Of a DNA stretch of 64,000 nucleotides, positions 44,080 through 52,966 are shown piece by piece. The stretch spans positions 2,297,001-2,361,000 of the forward strand of contig NZ_PCOC01000001.1 in assembly GCF_002975205.1 (NCBI RefSeq). Reading direction: 5' to 3'. A program made the translations under genes and the position numbers. The stretch's first letter is position 1; the number at the start of each line of letters is the position of its first letter. The notes below the pieces were generated by a model that saw only the letters and a list, made by a program, of their open reading frames with translations, was not told the DNA's origin and did not search any database. This DNA is from Ochrobactrum vermis. GTDB taxonomy: Bacteria > Pseudomonadota > Alphaproteobacteria > Rhizobiales > Rhizobiaceae.

Positions 44080-44772
44080 ATGGTAAAATCTATGTGCATG
44101 CGGAACGTTTTTGCATGTCTGGTTTCTTGTTCTTTGCTCGCGTCGCTCGGCATGATGATGCCGTCGGCTTATGCTGAAGTGACGCCCGGCAAGGTACCGC
44201 TTATTGCACCTCTGACGCCCGTTCAGACCGGCCCCGACAGCGAACAGAAACCTACCCCCGAAAATCCCGCGCCAGCCGCAGCACAGACGCCCGAAGAGCG
44301 CCTCGACAAGCTCTTTGCCGATCTTCGCCGCACAACGGACGAGGCCAAGGCGCGGCGTATCGCTTCACAGATCAATACGCTGTGGTCGCAGTCAGGCAGC
44401 GCAACAGTCGATCTCCTGATGCAATGGGCCAATGCGGCAATGCTTGAGCGTCGCTATCCTTCGGCGATCGACTTCCTGAACGAGGCGATCGCACTCGACC
44501 CGGAATATGCGGAAGCCTGGAATCGCCGCGCTACAGTCTATTTCCTCCAAAAAGACTATGCCCACGCGATGTACGACATCAATCGCACGCTGGAGCTGGA
44601 GCCGCGCCATTATGGCGCCCTGACAGGCATGGCGGCCATCTTGCGTCTGCGCGGCCTCAAGGAACAGGCGCTGAGAGCCTATGAGCAGGCACTCCTCGTC
44701 TATCCGATGATGCGCGACGCACAGAAAAACTTCAACGATCTTGCCGACGAACTGACGGATACGCGGACTTAG
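44080..44772 (+). CDS. Periplasmic TPR-repeat protein
   Basis: The 230-residue product has a signal peptide (MRNVFACLVSCSLLASLGMMMPSAYAEV; ATGs at 44080, 44092 and 44098 are all in frame), a Pro/Gln-rich linker and at least three TPR-like units (AALERRYPSAIDFLNEAIALDPEYAEAWNRRATVYF is close to the consensus, then DYAHAMYDINRTLELEPRHYGALTGMAAILRL). It is likely a scaffold in the periplasm. The partner is unknown. It starts 37 bases after rpmJ with no terminator in between and may be co-transcribed. Confidence 0.82.
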   Translation: MVKSMCMRNVFACLVSCSLLASLGMMMPSAYAEVTPGKVPLIAPLTPVQTGPDSEQKPTPENPAPAAAQTPEERLDKLFADLRRTTDEAKARRIASQINTLWSQSGSATVDLLMQWANAAMLERRYPSAIDFLNEAIALDPEYAEAWNRRATVYFLQKDYAHAMYDINRTLELEPRHYGALTGMAAILRLRGLKEQALRAYEQALLVYPMMRDAQKNFNDLADELTDTRT

Positions 44773-44821
44773 AATCGCTTCGCACCTGTCCGCGAAACAT
44801 TCTCAAAATTCATAAAGACCA

Positions 44822-44853
44822 AAACAAAACGCGCCCCGAAGGAGCGCGTTTTT
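44822..44853 (+). terminator. Intrinsic terminator after the TPR gene
   Basis: AACGCGC/GCGCGTT stem with a CCCCGAAGGA loop and six T. Confidence 0.75.
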
Positions 44854-44895
44854 TAGATGCCGTCCGCCAAGACTGGATGAAATTCCGGCTGCGGC

Positions 44896-44985
44896 GAGTC
44901 GAAAATGGTGGAGTTTGAGAACCGGAGCGGAATGTACTTTTGGGTACACGAGCACCGGAAGCGCAAAACAACGCCATTTGCAGGC
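44896..44985. repeat. 90-base palindromic repeat, copy A
   Basis: Shared with copy B at 48527-48615: GAAAATGGTG, GAGAACCGGAGCG, TGTACTT, GTACA, GAGCACCGGAAGCGCAAAA and ATTTG in the same order and spacing. The inner arms TGTAC/GTACA and CCGG/CCGG make an imperfect palindrome. It lies between the TPR gene and pyk. Confidence 0.75.
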
Positions 44986-45009
44986 CGTCACGGCCGGAAT
45001 ATCGCCGGT

Positions 45010-46446
45010 CTAAATGCCCGACTTTCCGTCCGGACCTATATAGGCGATGCGCAGCATGTTGGTCGCGCCGGGCGTTCCGAATGGGACACCGGCGGTGATG
45101 ATGACGCGGTCACCCACTTTGCCGAATTCTTCGTGGAAGACGATTTCGCAGGCATGGTTGACCATGTCTTCAAGATCGTGCGCATCGGCAGTGACCACGC
45201 AATGCAGGCCCCAGACGAGCGACAGCTTGCGCGCAGTGTCAACCACTGGCGACAGGGCAATGATCGGCGTGCGCGGACGCTCACGGGCGGCACGCAGGCC
45301 GGTCGTGCCGGAAGCGGTGTAGGTGACGATGGCCGAAAGCTTCAGCGTTTCTGCGATCTGGCGTGCGGCAAGCGAGATGGCGTCGGCGCCTGTCGGCTCC
45401 GGTGCGGCGCGCTGCGCATCGATGATGGTCGAATAGGTCGGTTCCTTTTCCACCTGTTCGGCAATGCGGTTCATGGTGGCAACAGCTTCGACCGGATACT
45501 GGCCCGAGGCCGATTCCGCTGAAAGCATGATCGCGTCGGCACCTTCGAACACTGCGGTTGCGACGTCGGACACTTCAGCGCGGGTCGGGACCGGAGCTGT
45601 AATCATCGATTCCAGCATCTGCGTCGCCACGACGACCGGCTTGCCAGCACGGCGCGCCTTGCGGGTAATCTGCTTCTGGATACCAGGAACGCTTTCAAGC
45701 GGCACTTCAACGCCGAGATCGCCACGCGCGACCATCAATGCGTCGGAAAGCTCGATGATTTCATCGAGGCGCGTCACCGCCTGCGGCTTTTCGATCTTCG
45801 ACATGATGCCGACCTTGCCGCGCGACACCTTGCGCACCTCGGCCAGATCTTCCGGACGCTGGATGAAGGAAAGTGCAACCCAGTCGATTTCTTCCTTCAG
45901 AACAGCATCAAGATCCTTGCGGTCCTTTTCGGTCAGCGCGCCGACGCCGAGCGTCGTGTCCGGCAGGCTGACGCCCTTGCGATCAGAAATCCGCGTTCCG
46001 GAAATCACCTTGCAGCGGATCGACTTGCCGTCGCTTGCCTCTGCAACCAGATGCAGCTTGCCATCATCGATCAGCAGACGGTGGCCCGGTTCTACAGCTT
46101 CAAGAATTTCAGGATGCGGAAGATAGACGCGGGTGTCGTCGCCGGGCGCTTCATTGTTGTCGAGGGTGAAGGTCTGGCCGGGAACGAGATCAGCCTTACC
46201 GTCCTTGAATTTGCCAACGCGCAGCTTCGGGCCCTGGAGATCGGCGAGAATGCCGATCGGGCGGCCCAGTTCCTTTTCCACATTGCGGATGCGCTTGACG
46301 AGGGTGCGCATCAGATCATGGTCGGCGTGACTCATATTGATGCGGAACACATCCGCGCCTGCCTCGAACAGCTTGCGGATGACGGCTTCCTCACCCGACG
46401 CCGGACCTAGTGTGGCGAGAATCTTGACCTTGCGGTTGCGCTTCAT
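45010..46446 (-). CDS. pyk: Pyruvate kinase
   Basis: Converts phosphoenolpyruvate and ADP to pyruvate and ATP. The 478-residue product begins MKRNRKVKILATLGPASGEEAVIRKLFEAGADVFRINMSH, has the catalytic lysine in GIMSKIEKPQAVTRLDEII and the metal-binding MVARGDLGVE, then MLESMITAPVPTRAEVSDVA. Its start overlaps the stop of an upstream DUF1036 gene by four bases (ATGA), so the two are translationally coupled. Confidence 0.97.
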   Translation of the reverse strand: MKRNRKVKILATLGPASGEEAVIRKLFEAGADVFRINMSHADHDLMRTLVKRIRNVEKELGRPIGILADLQGPKLRVGKFKDGKADLVPGQTFTLDNNEAPGDDTRVYLPHPEILEAVEPGHRLLIDDGKLHLVAEASDGKSIRCKVISGTRISDRKGVSLPDTTLGVGALTEKDRKDLDAVLKEEIDWVALSFIQRPEDLAEVRKVSRGKVGIMSKIEKPQAVTRLDEIIELSDALMVARGDLGVEVPLESVPGIQKQITRKARRAGKPVVVATQMLESMITAPVPTRAEVSDVATAVFEGADAIMLSAESASGQYPVEAVATMNRIAEQVEKEPTYSTIIDAQRAAPEPTGADAISLAARQIAETLKLSAIVTYTASGTTGLRAARERPRTPIIALSPVVDTARKLSLVWGLHCVVTADAHDLEDMVNHACEIVFHEEFGKVGDRVIITAGVPFGTPGATNMLRIAYIGPDGKSGI

Positions 46447-46904
46447 TGACTATTCGTTCCTGTAACAGTGGGGTTTTCTGTCGGCGTTTCATCGGTGAGC
46501 TGAACCATCCAGCTCGATTGTTCCCCGGTGTCGTATTCCTGGAAGCCGTTGCGCTGGAAACCGCGCGCGAAGCAATCCTGGACGCCAGTAATACGGAATT
46601 CTTTCTCGGCCACGCACATATTGACCTTGCCCTCCCAGCGTCCGCCGCCCTGGGCGTCTTCGGCATAGAGGTAATAATAGCGCGAGGTCAGCGGCCCTTC
46701 GATAAGAGTCTTGCAGCTTGATCCGTCGATGTGCCACCAGCCCTCGGTCACCCAGCCGGTCTTGGCTCTGTAGCCGATAGACACACCAACCAGGTTCTGG
46801 GTTGCATTGCATACGCGGAAATCCGCACGGGCCTCTATGGATGTCATGCCCAGCGCAGTCATCAGCACACCGGCAAACATAACTAGAGATAGTGGAAGTC
46901 GCAT
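46443..46904 (-). CDS. DUF1036 exported protein
   Basis: The 153-residue product has a signal peptide (MRLPLSLVMFAGVLMTALGMTSIEARA) and a small domain with several cysteines (FRVCNATQNLVGVSIGYRAKTGWVTEGWWHIDGSSCKTLIEG, VNMCVAEKEF, GVQDCFARGF). This matches DUF1036, whose function is unknown; the cysteines probably form disulfides in the periplasm. Coupling with pyk is common in Rhizobiales and its meaning is unclear. Confidence 0.88.
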   Translation of the reverse strand: MRLPLSLVMFAGVLMTALGMTSIEARADFRVCNATQNLVGVSIGYRAKTGWVTEGWWHIDGSSCKTLIEGPLTSRYYYLYAEDAQGGGRWEGKVNMCVAEKEFRITGVQDCFARGFQRNGFQEYDTGEQSSWMVQLTDETPTENPTVTGTNSQ

Positions 46905-47162
46905 ACGCAGAACCCCTTCAGCCCGCTATCGGTTTTATCGAACAATTTGTATTGCACAGGGAAATCCCATCTCGGGGAAATCCCATTTCGGGTCGCTCTC
47001 TTTTCGGCAGTTTCGCCTTTGATGTCAACGCAATCCCATTGAGAACAGATAGTCTTGACCAAAGAATGATCGTTGCAATCCGGGCTTTCTCATGACAGAC
47101 CTGAAACAGCTTCCCGCACAACACAGAAATAATCCCCTAATTTAGCCTCGGGATCTCGCCCT

Positions 47163-47981
47163 ATGCTGCTTCAATCCGGACCAACCGCTTCGATGTCATT
47201 TTCACCGGTACACAGTGTCGACGGTGATTTCAGCCTCGGCCTGCTCCTGACTGCCGACCACGCAAGACGCGATGTTCCAACCGAATATGGCACGCTTGGT
47301 TTGCAGGAAAGTGAATTCGACCGGCATATCGCCTATGATATCGGCGTCGAGAATCTGACACGCAGACTCGCGCGCCATCTGAATGCGCCAGCGGTTCTGG
47401 GTGGTTTCTCACGACTTCTTATCGATCCCAATCGGGGCGAAGACGATCCAACGCTTATCATGCAACTATCCGACGGTGCGGTCATTTCCGGTAATTATCC
47501 AATGTCGGCAGGTGAACGCGAAGAGCGTCTTGAACGCTTTTATCGCCCCTATCACGACACCGTTGCGCAGGCGAGCGCGCGCGTGGCGGCCGAAAGCGGG
47601 GCAGCCCCCTTTATCGTCGCGATCCATTCCTTCACGCCGCGCTGGAAGGACAAGGCGCGGCCCTGGCAGATCGGGCTTCTCTGGGACAAGGACGATCGCG
47701 CGGTTGCCCCGCTCCTGTCGCTGCTGCATGCCGAACCGGGCCTCACAGTCGGCGACAACGAACCCTATGACGGCGCGCTCAAGAACGATGCCATGTACCG
47801 GCATGCAACAGCAAAAGGTTTTGCCCATGTGCTGATCGAGGTGCGGCAGGATCTGATCGCCGATGACAAGGGGGCGGCTGAATGGGCCAACCGGCTGGCG
47901 CCGATGATCTCCCATATCAACACGCTGCCCGACCTCCATACTGTCCAGTATTTTGGCTCACGCGCTGATCGCAGCAAATAA
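47163..47981 (+). CDS. N-formylglutamate amidohydrolase
   Basis: Hydrolyses N-formylglutamate, the last step of one histidine degradation route. The 272-residue product has the family motifs TADHARRDVPTEYGTLGLQESEFDRHIAYDIG and LGGFSRLLIDPNRGEDDPTLI with conserved His, Arg and Asp residues, and ALIAIHSFTP-like VAIHSFTPRW. No other hut genes are near. It stands alone between pyk-DUF1036 and gapR. The start could be ATG 47163 or one ten codons later (MSFSPVHSV). Confidence 0.9.
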   Translation: MLLQSGPTASMSFSPVHSVDGDFSLGLLLTADHARRDVPTEYGTLGLQESEFDRHIAYDIGVENLTRRLARHLNAPAVLGGFSRLLIDPNRGEDDPTLIMQLSDGAVISGNYPMSAGEREERLERFYRPYHDTVAQASARVAAESGAAPFIVAIHSFTPRWKDKARPWQIGLLWDKDDRAVAPLLSLLHAEPGLTVGDNEPYDGALKNDAMYRHATAKGFAHVLIEVRQDLIADDKGAAEWANRLAPMISHINTLPDLHTVQYFGSRADRSK

Positions 47982-48164
47982 CAGAGCCGTCAGGAGAGGC
48001 TTTACCCGCTATCCACAGGGCTTGACCCGTCAAATCGGGTCGTGCATCGAAAAAGGCTCTTAATTTTGCCTGCGACTCGCGGGAAAACGGTCCAGACTTT
48101 CGATAAGCGGTTTTCACGCGATATGCGTCCGCATCATCATTGACTTTGAATTGGAGAACATCTC

Positions 48165-48425
48165 GTGAGCGACGACATTACCAGCGAAGCCCAAACGATT
48201 GCCGTTGGCCAGTTGCGTGCCTTCATCGAGCGCATCGAACGCCTGGAAGAAGAAAAAAAGACCATCGCTGACGATATCAAGGAAGTTTACGCGGAATTGA
48301 AGGGCTCGGGGTTTGACAGCAAGGTCGTGAGGACCATTATTCGTCTGCGTAAAAAAGAAGACCATGAACGTCAGGAAGAAGAAGCCATGCTGCAGCTCTA
48401 TATGGATGCGCTTGGCATGGGCTGA
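48165..48425 (+). CDS. gapR: GapR, nucleoid-associated protein (DUF2312)
   Basis: The 86-residue product is [64 protein letters not shown] and further, the full DUF2312 domain. Caulobacter GapR binds overtwisted AT-rich DNA ahead of replication forks and stimulates gyrase and topoisomerase IV; it is important for replication and the cell cycle. The start codon is GTG 48165 with TTGGAGA upstream. It is monocistronic. Confidence 0.93.
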   Translation: MSDDITSEAQTIAVGQLRAFIERIERLEEEKKTIADDIKEVYAELKGSGFDSKVVRTIIRLRKKEDHERQEEEAMLQLYMDALGMG

Positions 48426-48526
48426 TTTCGGCTCTTTCGGGAGCCTTTCCTCTTCTTCCTGAAATCGAAACCCGGCGGATCGCCCGCGATTCGTATTCAG
48501 TGTCTGAATAAAAAGCGTCAGGCCGT

Positions 48527-48615
48527 AGCGAAAATGGTGTTTTTCGAGAACCGGAGCGCAGTGTACTTCAGTACATGAGCACCGGAAGCGCAAAAAACAC
48601 TATTTGTAGCCAGGC
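48527..48615. repeat. 90-base palindromic repeat, copy B
   Basis: Copy B of the element at 44896-44985. The palindrome is stronger here: GTGTTTTT and AAAAAACAC near the ends, GAACCGGAGC and GAGCACCGG further in, and TGTACTTCAGTACA at the centre. It lies between gapR and the aldo/keto reductase gene. Confidence 0.75.
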
Positions 48616-48660
48616 ATGGTGACTTTTGGATCAGACACCCAGAGGAAGGGGATAGGATCC

Positions 48661-49608
48661 ATGAAGTTCAGGAAGCTTGGACGTACCGAACTCAACGTTT
48701 CGCCGCTTTGCTTCGGCGGCAATGTATTTGGATGGACGGTCGATGAAGCGACATCATTCTCGCTTCTCGACCGTTTTGTCGATGCGGGATTCAATTTCAT
48801 CGACACGGCGGATGCCTATTCCGCCTGGGCAAACGGCAATGTCGGCGGCGAATCTGAAACCATCATCGGTAATTGGCTGAAATCCCGCGGCCTGCGCGAC
48901 AAGGTCGTCATCGCCACCAAGGTCGGCTCTGAAATGGGCCCTGACGAAAAGGGCCTCTCTCCGGCCTATATCCGCAAAGCCGTCGACGCCTCCCTCAAAC
49001 GGCTGCAGACAGACTATATCGATCTCTATCAATCGCACTGGGACGATCCTGAAACACCGTTCGAAGACACGCTCGGCACTTATAAGGAGCTGATCGATGC
49101 GGGCAAAGTGCGCGCCATCGGAGCGTCCAACCTGACGCCGGAGCGCCTCTCCGAAGCATTGGATGTCGCCCGGACCCACAATCTGCCGCGCTATGAAAGC
49201 CTGCAGCCGCTTTATAATCTCTATGATCGCGCTGATTTCGAAGACGGTCTGGAGAAAATCTGCCGCGAAAACGAGCTTGGCGTTATTTCCTATTATTCGC
49301 TCGCAGCAGGATTTCTGACCGGGAAATATCGTTCCGCTGACGATCTGGGACAAAGCGCGCGTGGAAAATCAGTTGAAAAATATCTGACGGATCGTGGCTC
49401 GCGGATCATTGCGGCACTCGATGACGTGGCGCGCAATCTCGATGTCACACCAGCACAGGTCGCAATCGCATGGCTCATAGCACGACCGTCGATCACGGCT
49501 CCCATCGCCAGCGCCACGCGTTCGGCCCAGCTCGGCGAACTGATCGCCGCAGCCGAACTGAAACTCAGCGATGATGAAATCGCGTTGCTGAACAAGGCGA
49601 GCAGTTAA
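48661..49608 (+). CDS. Aldo/keto reductase
   Basis: The 315-residue product begins MKFRKLGRTELNVSPLCFGGNVFG and has the TIM-barrel family motifs NFIDTADAYSAWANGNVGGESETIIGNWL, VIATKVG, and LQTDYIDLYQSHWDDPETP. It uses NADPH to reduce aldehydes or ketones; the substrate is unknown. ATG 48661 has GGGGATAGGATCC upstream. The next gene is convergent. Confidence 0.92.
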   Translation: MKFRKLGRTELNVSPLCFGGNVFGWTVDEATSFSLLDRFVDAGFNFIDTADAYSAWANGNVGGESETIIGNWLKSRGLRDKVVIATKVGSEMGPDEKGLSPAYIRKAVDASLKRLQTDYIDLYQSHWDDPETPFEDTLGTYKELIDAGKVRAIGASNLTPERLSEALDVARTHNLPRYESLQPLYNLYDRADFEDGLEKICRENELGVISYYSLAAGFLTGKYRSADDLGQSARGKSVEKYLTDRGSRIIAALDDVARNLDVTPAQVAIAWLIARPSITAPIASATRSAQLGELIAAAELKLSDDEIALLNKASS

Positions 49609-49618
49609 ATTTCGAAGC

Positions 49619-49647
49619 ATCGAAGGGTAACTTTACCCTTCGATTTC
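49619..49647. terminator. Hairpin between convergent aldo/keto reductase and ABC-F genes
   Basis: TCGAAGGGTAA pairs with TTACCCTTCGA. The right arm contains the ABC-F stop codon (TTA at 49633-49635), so the last codons are part of the stem. T-rich bases follow. Confidence 0.65.
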
Positions 49648-51459
49648 CTCTCGCAGCATTTCCAGCTCCAGCCATTCTTCTTCCATGGCGGCATTTTCGG
49701 AGCGCTTTTTCTCAAGCAGATCAGCCGTCTTGGCAAAGAGCGTGGGATCCTTGGCATAAAGCTGCGGATCGGCAAGTTTGCCCTCCAGCGTCGTGATTTC
49801 CTTCCCGAGAGCGTCCATCTTGCCCGGCAGCGTTTCCAGCGCGAACTTCTGCTTGTAAGAGAGCTTGCGCTTTTCCTCGCGCTTCGGCTGGGAAGCCTCC
49901 TCCCCACTGTCATCGCTCTTGCCATCAGTGCGGGCAGTCGCTGTTTTGACGTTGCGGCGTGCCAGCGCCTGTTCCTTGCGCTGCGCCATCATGTCGGCGT
50001 AGCCGCCTGCATATTCGAGCCAGCGCCCGTCCCCTTCCGGCGCAATCACCGACGTCACGGTGCGATCCAGAAAATCGCGGTCGTGGCTGACCAGAATGAC
50101 CGTGCCGGGAAAACCAGCGACCAGCTCCTGCAGCAGATCGAGTGTTTCCATATCGAGATCGTTGGTCGGCTCATCGAGGATAAGCAGGTTGGCGGGCCGC
50201 GACAGAACACGGGCCAGCATCAGCCGGGCACGTTCGCCACCGGAGAGCTCGCGAATGGGCGTGCGTGCCTGTTCGGGCTGAAACAGGAAATCCTTCATAT
50301 AGGAAACGACATGCCGCTGTTCGCCGTTGACGACCAGGCTTTCGCCCCGCCCGTCCGTCAGGTAGTGCGCCAGTGTCTCATCCAGGTTGAGGCTTTCGCG
50401 TTTCTGGTCGAGTTCGGCCATTTCGAGATTGACGCCAAGCCGCAAGGTTCCTGAATCCGGTTCAAGCTTGCCAGTCAAAAGCGACAGGAGCGTCGTCTTT
50501 CCGGCGCCGTTCGGACCGACGAAACCAATACGATCCCCGCGCTGCACACGTGTCGAGAAATCCTTGACCAGCACGCGGTCGCCATAGGCCTTGCTCAGCC
50601 CCTTGGCTTCGATCACCAGCTTGCCGGATTCCTTGGAATCGCTGGCGGTCAGTACAGCCGTTCCCTGCGCCTTGCGATGATTGCGAAAATCAGCACGCAT
50701 CGAATGCAGTTCGCCGAGACGGCGCATATTGCGCTTGCGGCGGGCGGTAACGCCATAACGCAACCAGTGCTCCTCACGCGCAATCTGGCGCCCGAGCTTG
50801 TGATGGTCGCGCTCTTCCTCTTCCAGAACCTTGTCGCGCCATTCCTCGAAATGAGCGAACCCTTGTTCAAGACGCCGCGTAATGCCACGATCCAGCCAGA
50901 CCGTCGCCCGGCTGACATTCTCCAGAAAGCGACGATCGTGTGAGATCAGCACGATAGCGGAGCGAATCTGGCGCAGCTCGCCTTCCAGCCACTCGATGGT
51001 GGTCAGATCCAGATGGTTGGTCGGTTCGTCCAGCAGCAGAACATCAGGCTGCGGCGCGATCACCCGCGCCAGGGCGGCGCGGCGCGCCTCGCCACCGGAC
51101 AGATGATCCGGCTTTTCCTCACCGGTCAGCCCTAAATGTTCAAGGAGATAGGTGACGCGATGCGGATCGTCGGCGGGCCCCAACCCTGCTTCCACATAAG
51201 CGCGCACATTGGCAAAGCCATCCATGTCCGGAACTTGCGGCAAATAGCGAACGGTCGCACCCGGATGCTTGAAAACTTCGCCCGATGTCGCTTCCACCAT
51301 ACCGGCGGCAATCTTCAGAAGCGTGGATTTGCCGGAACCATTGCGCCCGACCAGCGCGATGCGGTCGCCTTCGCTCACCGAAAGGCTGGCATCCTCCAGA
51401 AGCGGCGTGCCTCCAAAGGTGAGCTTGATCTGGTCGAGGCGAAGGAGTGGTGGTGCCAT
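49633..51459 (-). CDS. ABC-F family ATPase (Uup/EttA-like translation factor)
   Basis: The 608-residue product has two ABC ATPase domains and no membrane segments. Domain 1: GRNGSGKST and LSGGEARRAALARVI; domain 2: GPNGAGKTT and LSGGERARLMLARVL. The linker between them (EEWRDKVLEEEERDHHKLGRQIAREEHWLRYGVTARRKRNMRRLGEL) is the ABC-F P-site interaction motif. The C-terminal coiled coil from about residue 530 is like Uup. ABC-F proteins act on the ribosome; a resistance role is not indicated. Confidence 0.93.
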   Translation of the reverse strand: MAPPLLRLDQIKLTFGGTPLLEDASLSVSEGDRIALVGRNGSGKSTLLKIAAGMVEATSGEVFKHPGATVRYLPQVPDMDGFANVRAYVEAGLGPADDPHRVTYLLEHLGLTGEEKPDHLSGGEARRAALARVIAPQPDVLLLDEPTNHLDLTTIEWLEGELRQIRSAIVLISHDRRFLENVSRATVWLDRGITRRLEQGFAHFEEWRDKVLEEEERDHHKLGRQIAREEHWLRYGVTARRKRNMRRLGELHSMRADFRNHRKAQGTAVLTASDSKESGKLVIEAKGLSKAYGDRVLVKDFSTRVQRGDRIGFVGPNGAGKTTLLSLLTGKLEPDSGTLRLGVNLEMAELDQKRESLNLDETLAHYLTDGRGESLVVNGEQRHVVSYMKDFLFQPEQARTPIRELSGGERARLMLARVLSRPANLLILDEPTNDLDMETLDLLQELVAGFPGTVILVSHDRDFLDRTVTSVIAPEGDGRWLEYAGGYADMMAQRKEQALARRNVKTATARTDGKSDDSGEEASQPKREEKRKLSYKQKFALETLPGKMDALGKEITTLEGKLADPQLYAKDPTLFAKTADLLEKKRSENAAMEEEWLELEMLREEIEG

Positions 51460-51550
51460 GGTTCTCGTCGATAAACAGGATTGAAAATTCCGCCCTGCTT
51501 GTCCGCGACAAAAGCCGTTCTGTCAAATGGAACGGCAAGAAAAGACCCGT

Positions 51551-51585
51551 GAAAAACAAACAGGCCGGGTTTCCCCGACCTGTTC
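51551..51585 (-). terminator. Intrinsic terminator of the glycine-zipper lipoprotein gene
   Basis: Read on the minus strand AACAGGTCGGGG pairs with CCCGGCCTGTT, followed by TGTTTTTC. Confidence 0.7.
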
Positions 51586-51627
51586 TCCGACTGAATTGCA
51601 TCAGTCGCTATATTGTTTGCCCAGCTA

Positions 51628-51912
51628 TTACTGGCAAGGTGCTTCGTAGACGCGGCCATACGGATCGCGATAACGGCAATACTGCGTGCCATTGCGCGTC
51701 TGGGCTGCACCGAGGAGCGTACCGGCAACACCGCCGATAGCGGCACCGGCAAGAGCGCCACGGCCATTGCCGCCAATTGCGCCACCGGCGAGAGCACCGA
51801 GTGCTGCGCCACCAACGCCGTAACCGGCCGTGCGCTGTTCATTCGTCGTGCATGCGGCCGTCGAGAACGCGAGCACGCCGGCAACAGCAATCATCGTAAG
51901 ACGTGACTTCAT
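51628..51912 (-). CDS. Glycine-zipper lipoprotein
   Basis: The 94-residue product begins MKSRLTMIAVAGVLAFSTAACTTNEQRTAGYG. FSTAAC is a lipobox, so the mature protein should be lipid-anchored at Cys21. The next part GVGGAALGALAGGAIGGNGRGALAGAAIGGVAGTLLG is a glycine-zipper segment of the 2TM type, and the end has two cysteines (QYCRYRDPYGRVYEAPC). Related small lipoproteins are outer-membrane proteins of unknown role. ATG 51912 has AGGAGATG upstream. Confidence 0.9.
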   Translation of the reverse strand: MKSRLTMIAVAGVLAFSTAACTTNEQRTAGYGVGGAALGALAGGAIGGNGRGALAGAAIGGVAGTLLGAAQTRNGTQYCRYRDPYGRVYEAPCQ

Positions 51913-52055
51913 TGAAACATCTCCTACAAGAGTTGAACTAATCACCGACTTTGCGTCCCCAATTTCGGCGTAAAGCAGATGACACCCGCTTGGCCCATTT
52001 ACAATACGTTTCGCCTGCCAGCGTCAAGCTCTTTCGATTGATAAGGTTAGCGGAC

Positions 52056-52703
52056 TCAGCGCGGTGTTTCCTCCATCGCCAAGTTGGCGATAAGTATCGC
52101 CAGTCCAGAATGCGCAGCAACACGAAGTGTTCCACGAACTACATTAGAAACCGTCCATGAAGAGCCGAACGGTAGTGTCACATTATCTAACGGCCACTCC
52201 GCATTTGTGATCGAAAGGCCTTCAACAGTGCTGAAATTAATCACACTGAACGGCGTTCCGTTCGGAAAGTCATAAACATAATCTCCAGGCGGCAAGGGCC
52301 AGGCTTCCTCGGAACCGCTGGACAGAAGCACGTTTCGCCCTTTTGCGGCCTGCGCTGTCGCCATGGTCAGATGCAGAAGCGTGTGGTCGGTGCGTTGTCC
52401 GCCAAAGGCTCCGCAAAGGATCACCCGATCCGCCCCCCGCATATAGGCCTCCTCAAGGGCCAGTTCTCCGTCCGTCATGTCCTTGGCGGAGGGGAACGTC
52501 TTTTGCGGCACGTGTTTATATTGCGCGCGCAGTTCGACAGAAGCCGAATCGAAATCGCCAAGCCACAATTCCGGTTCGACACCAAGAGCGGCAGCATGCC
52601 GGATCCCGCTATCGGCAGCGAGAATACGCGCACCTGCAATTTGGCGTTTCAGGCGATCGGTCACGACCAGATCGCCGCCTAGGAGAATGACGAATGTGCT
52701 CAT
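52056..52703 (-). CDS. Thiamine pyrophosphokinase
   Basis: Converts thiamine and ATP to thiamine diphosphate. The 215-residue product starts MSTFVILLGGDLVVTDRLKRQI and has the family motifs ADSGIRHAAALGVEPELWLGDFDSAS, KDMTDGELALEEA and GAFGGQRTDHTLLHLTMA. It fits with thiBPQ, which import the thiamine it uses. It is divergent from thiB and is not behind the TPP riboswitch. Confidence 0.92.
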   Translation of the reverse strand: MSTFVILLGGDLVVTDRLKRQIAGARILAADSGIRHAAALGVEPELWLGDFDSASVELRAQYKHVPQKTFPSAKDMTDGELALEEAYMRGADRVILCGAFGGQRTDHTLLHLTMATAQAAKGRNVLLSSGSEEAWPLPPGDYVYDFPNGTPFSVINFSTVEGLSITNAEWPLDNVTLPFGSSWTVSNVVRGTLRVAAHSGLAILIANLAMEETPR

Positions 52704-52813
52704 AAGCCGCTCATAACACGGGCAAATCCCCGCCGGAAGCCCGCATTCTCTAGCATTGCAATCCACCGAAACATTATTGCCCTTCCTGTTGCGAAAGATT
52801 ATTGTCGCAACCG

Positions 52814-52916
52814 CTCTAACGGGGTGCCATCTGCTTTCGCGGATGGCTGAGAGGCCGCAATCCCGGCCAACCCGCTGAACCTGATCCGGTTTGCACCGGC
52901 GGAGGGATTAGACGCT
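52814..52916 (+). promoter_or_regulatory. TPP riboswitch (THI element) of thiBPQ
   Basis: The THI-box core is clear: ACGGGGTGCC, GGCTGAGAGG, CAACCCGCTGAACCTGATCC and GGCGGAGGGATTAGA. It lies 50 bases before the thiB start. TPP binding should lower expression of the transport operon. Confidence 0.95.
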
Positions 52917-52966
52917 CCATAAAACGGCGCTCAATCCTCTTGTAATAAAAGAAAGGAAGTGCCGTG

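Noticed and set aside
46958..46992. Tandem GGGAAATCCCAT-like sequence upstream of the DUF1036 gene
   Set aside because: Only two short copies in a promoter region; no stronger pattern or link to a known site.
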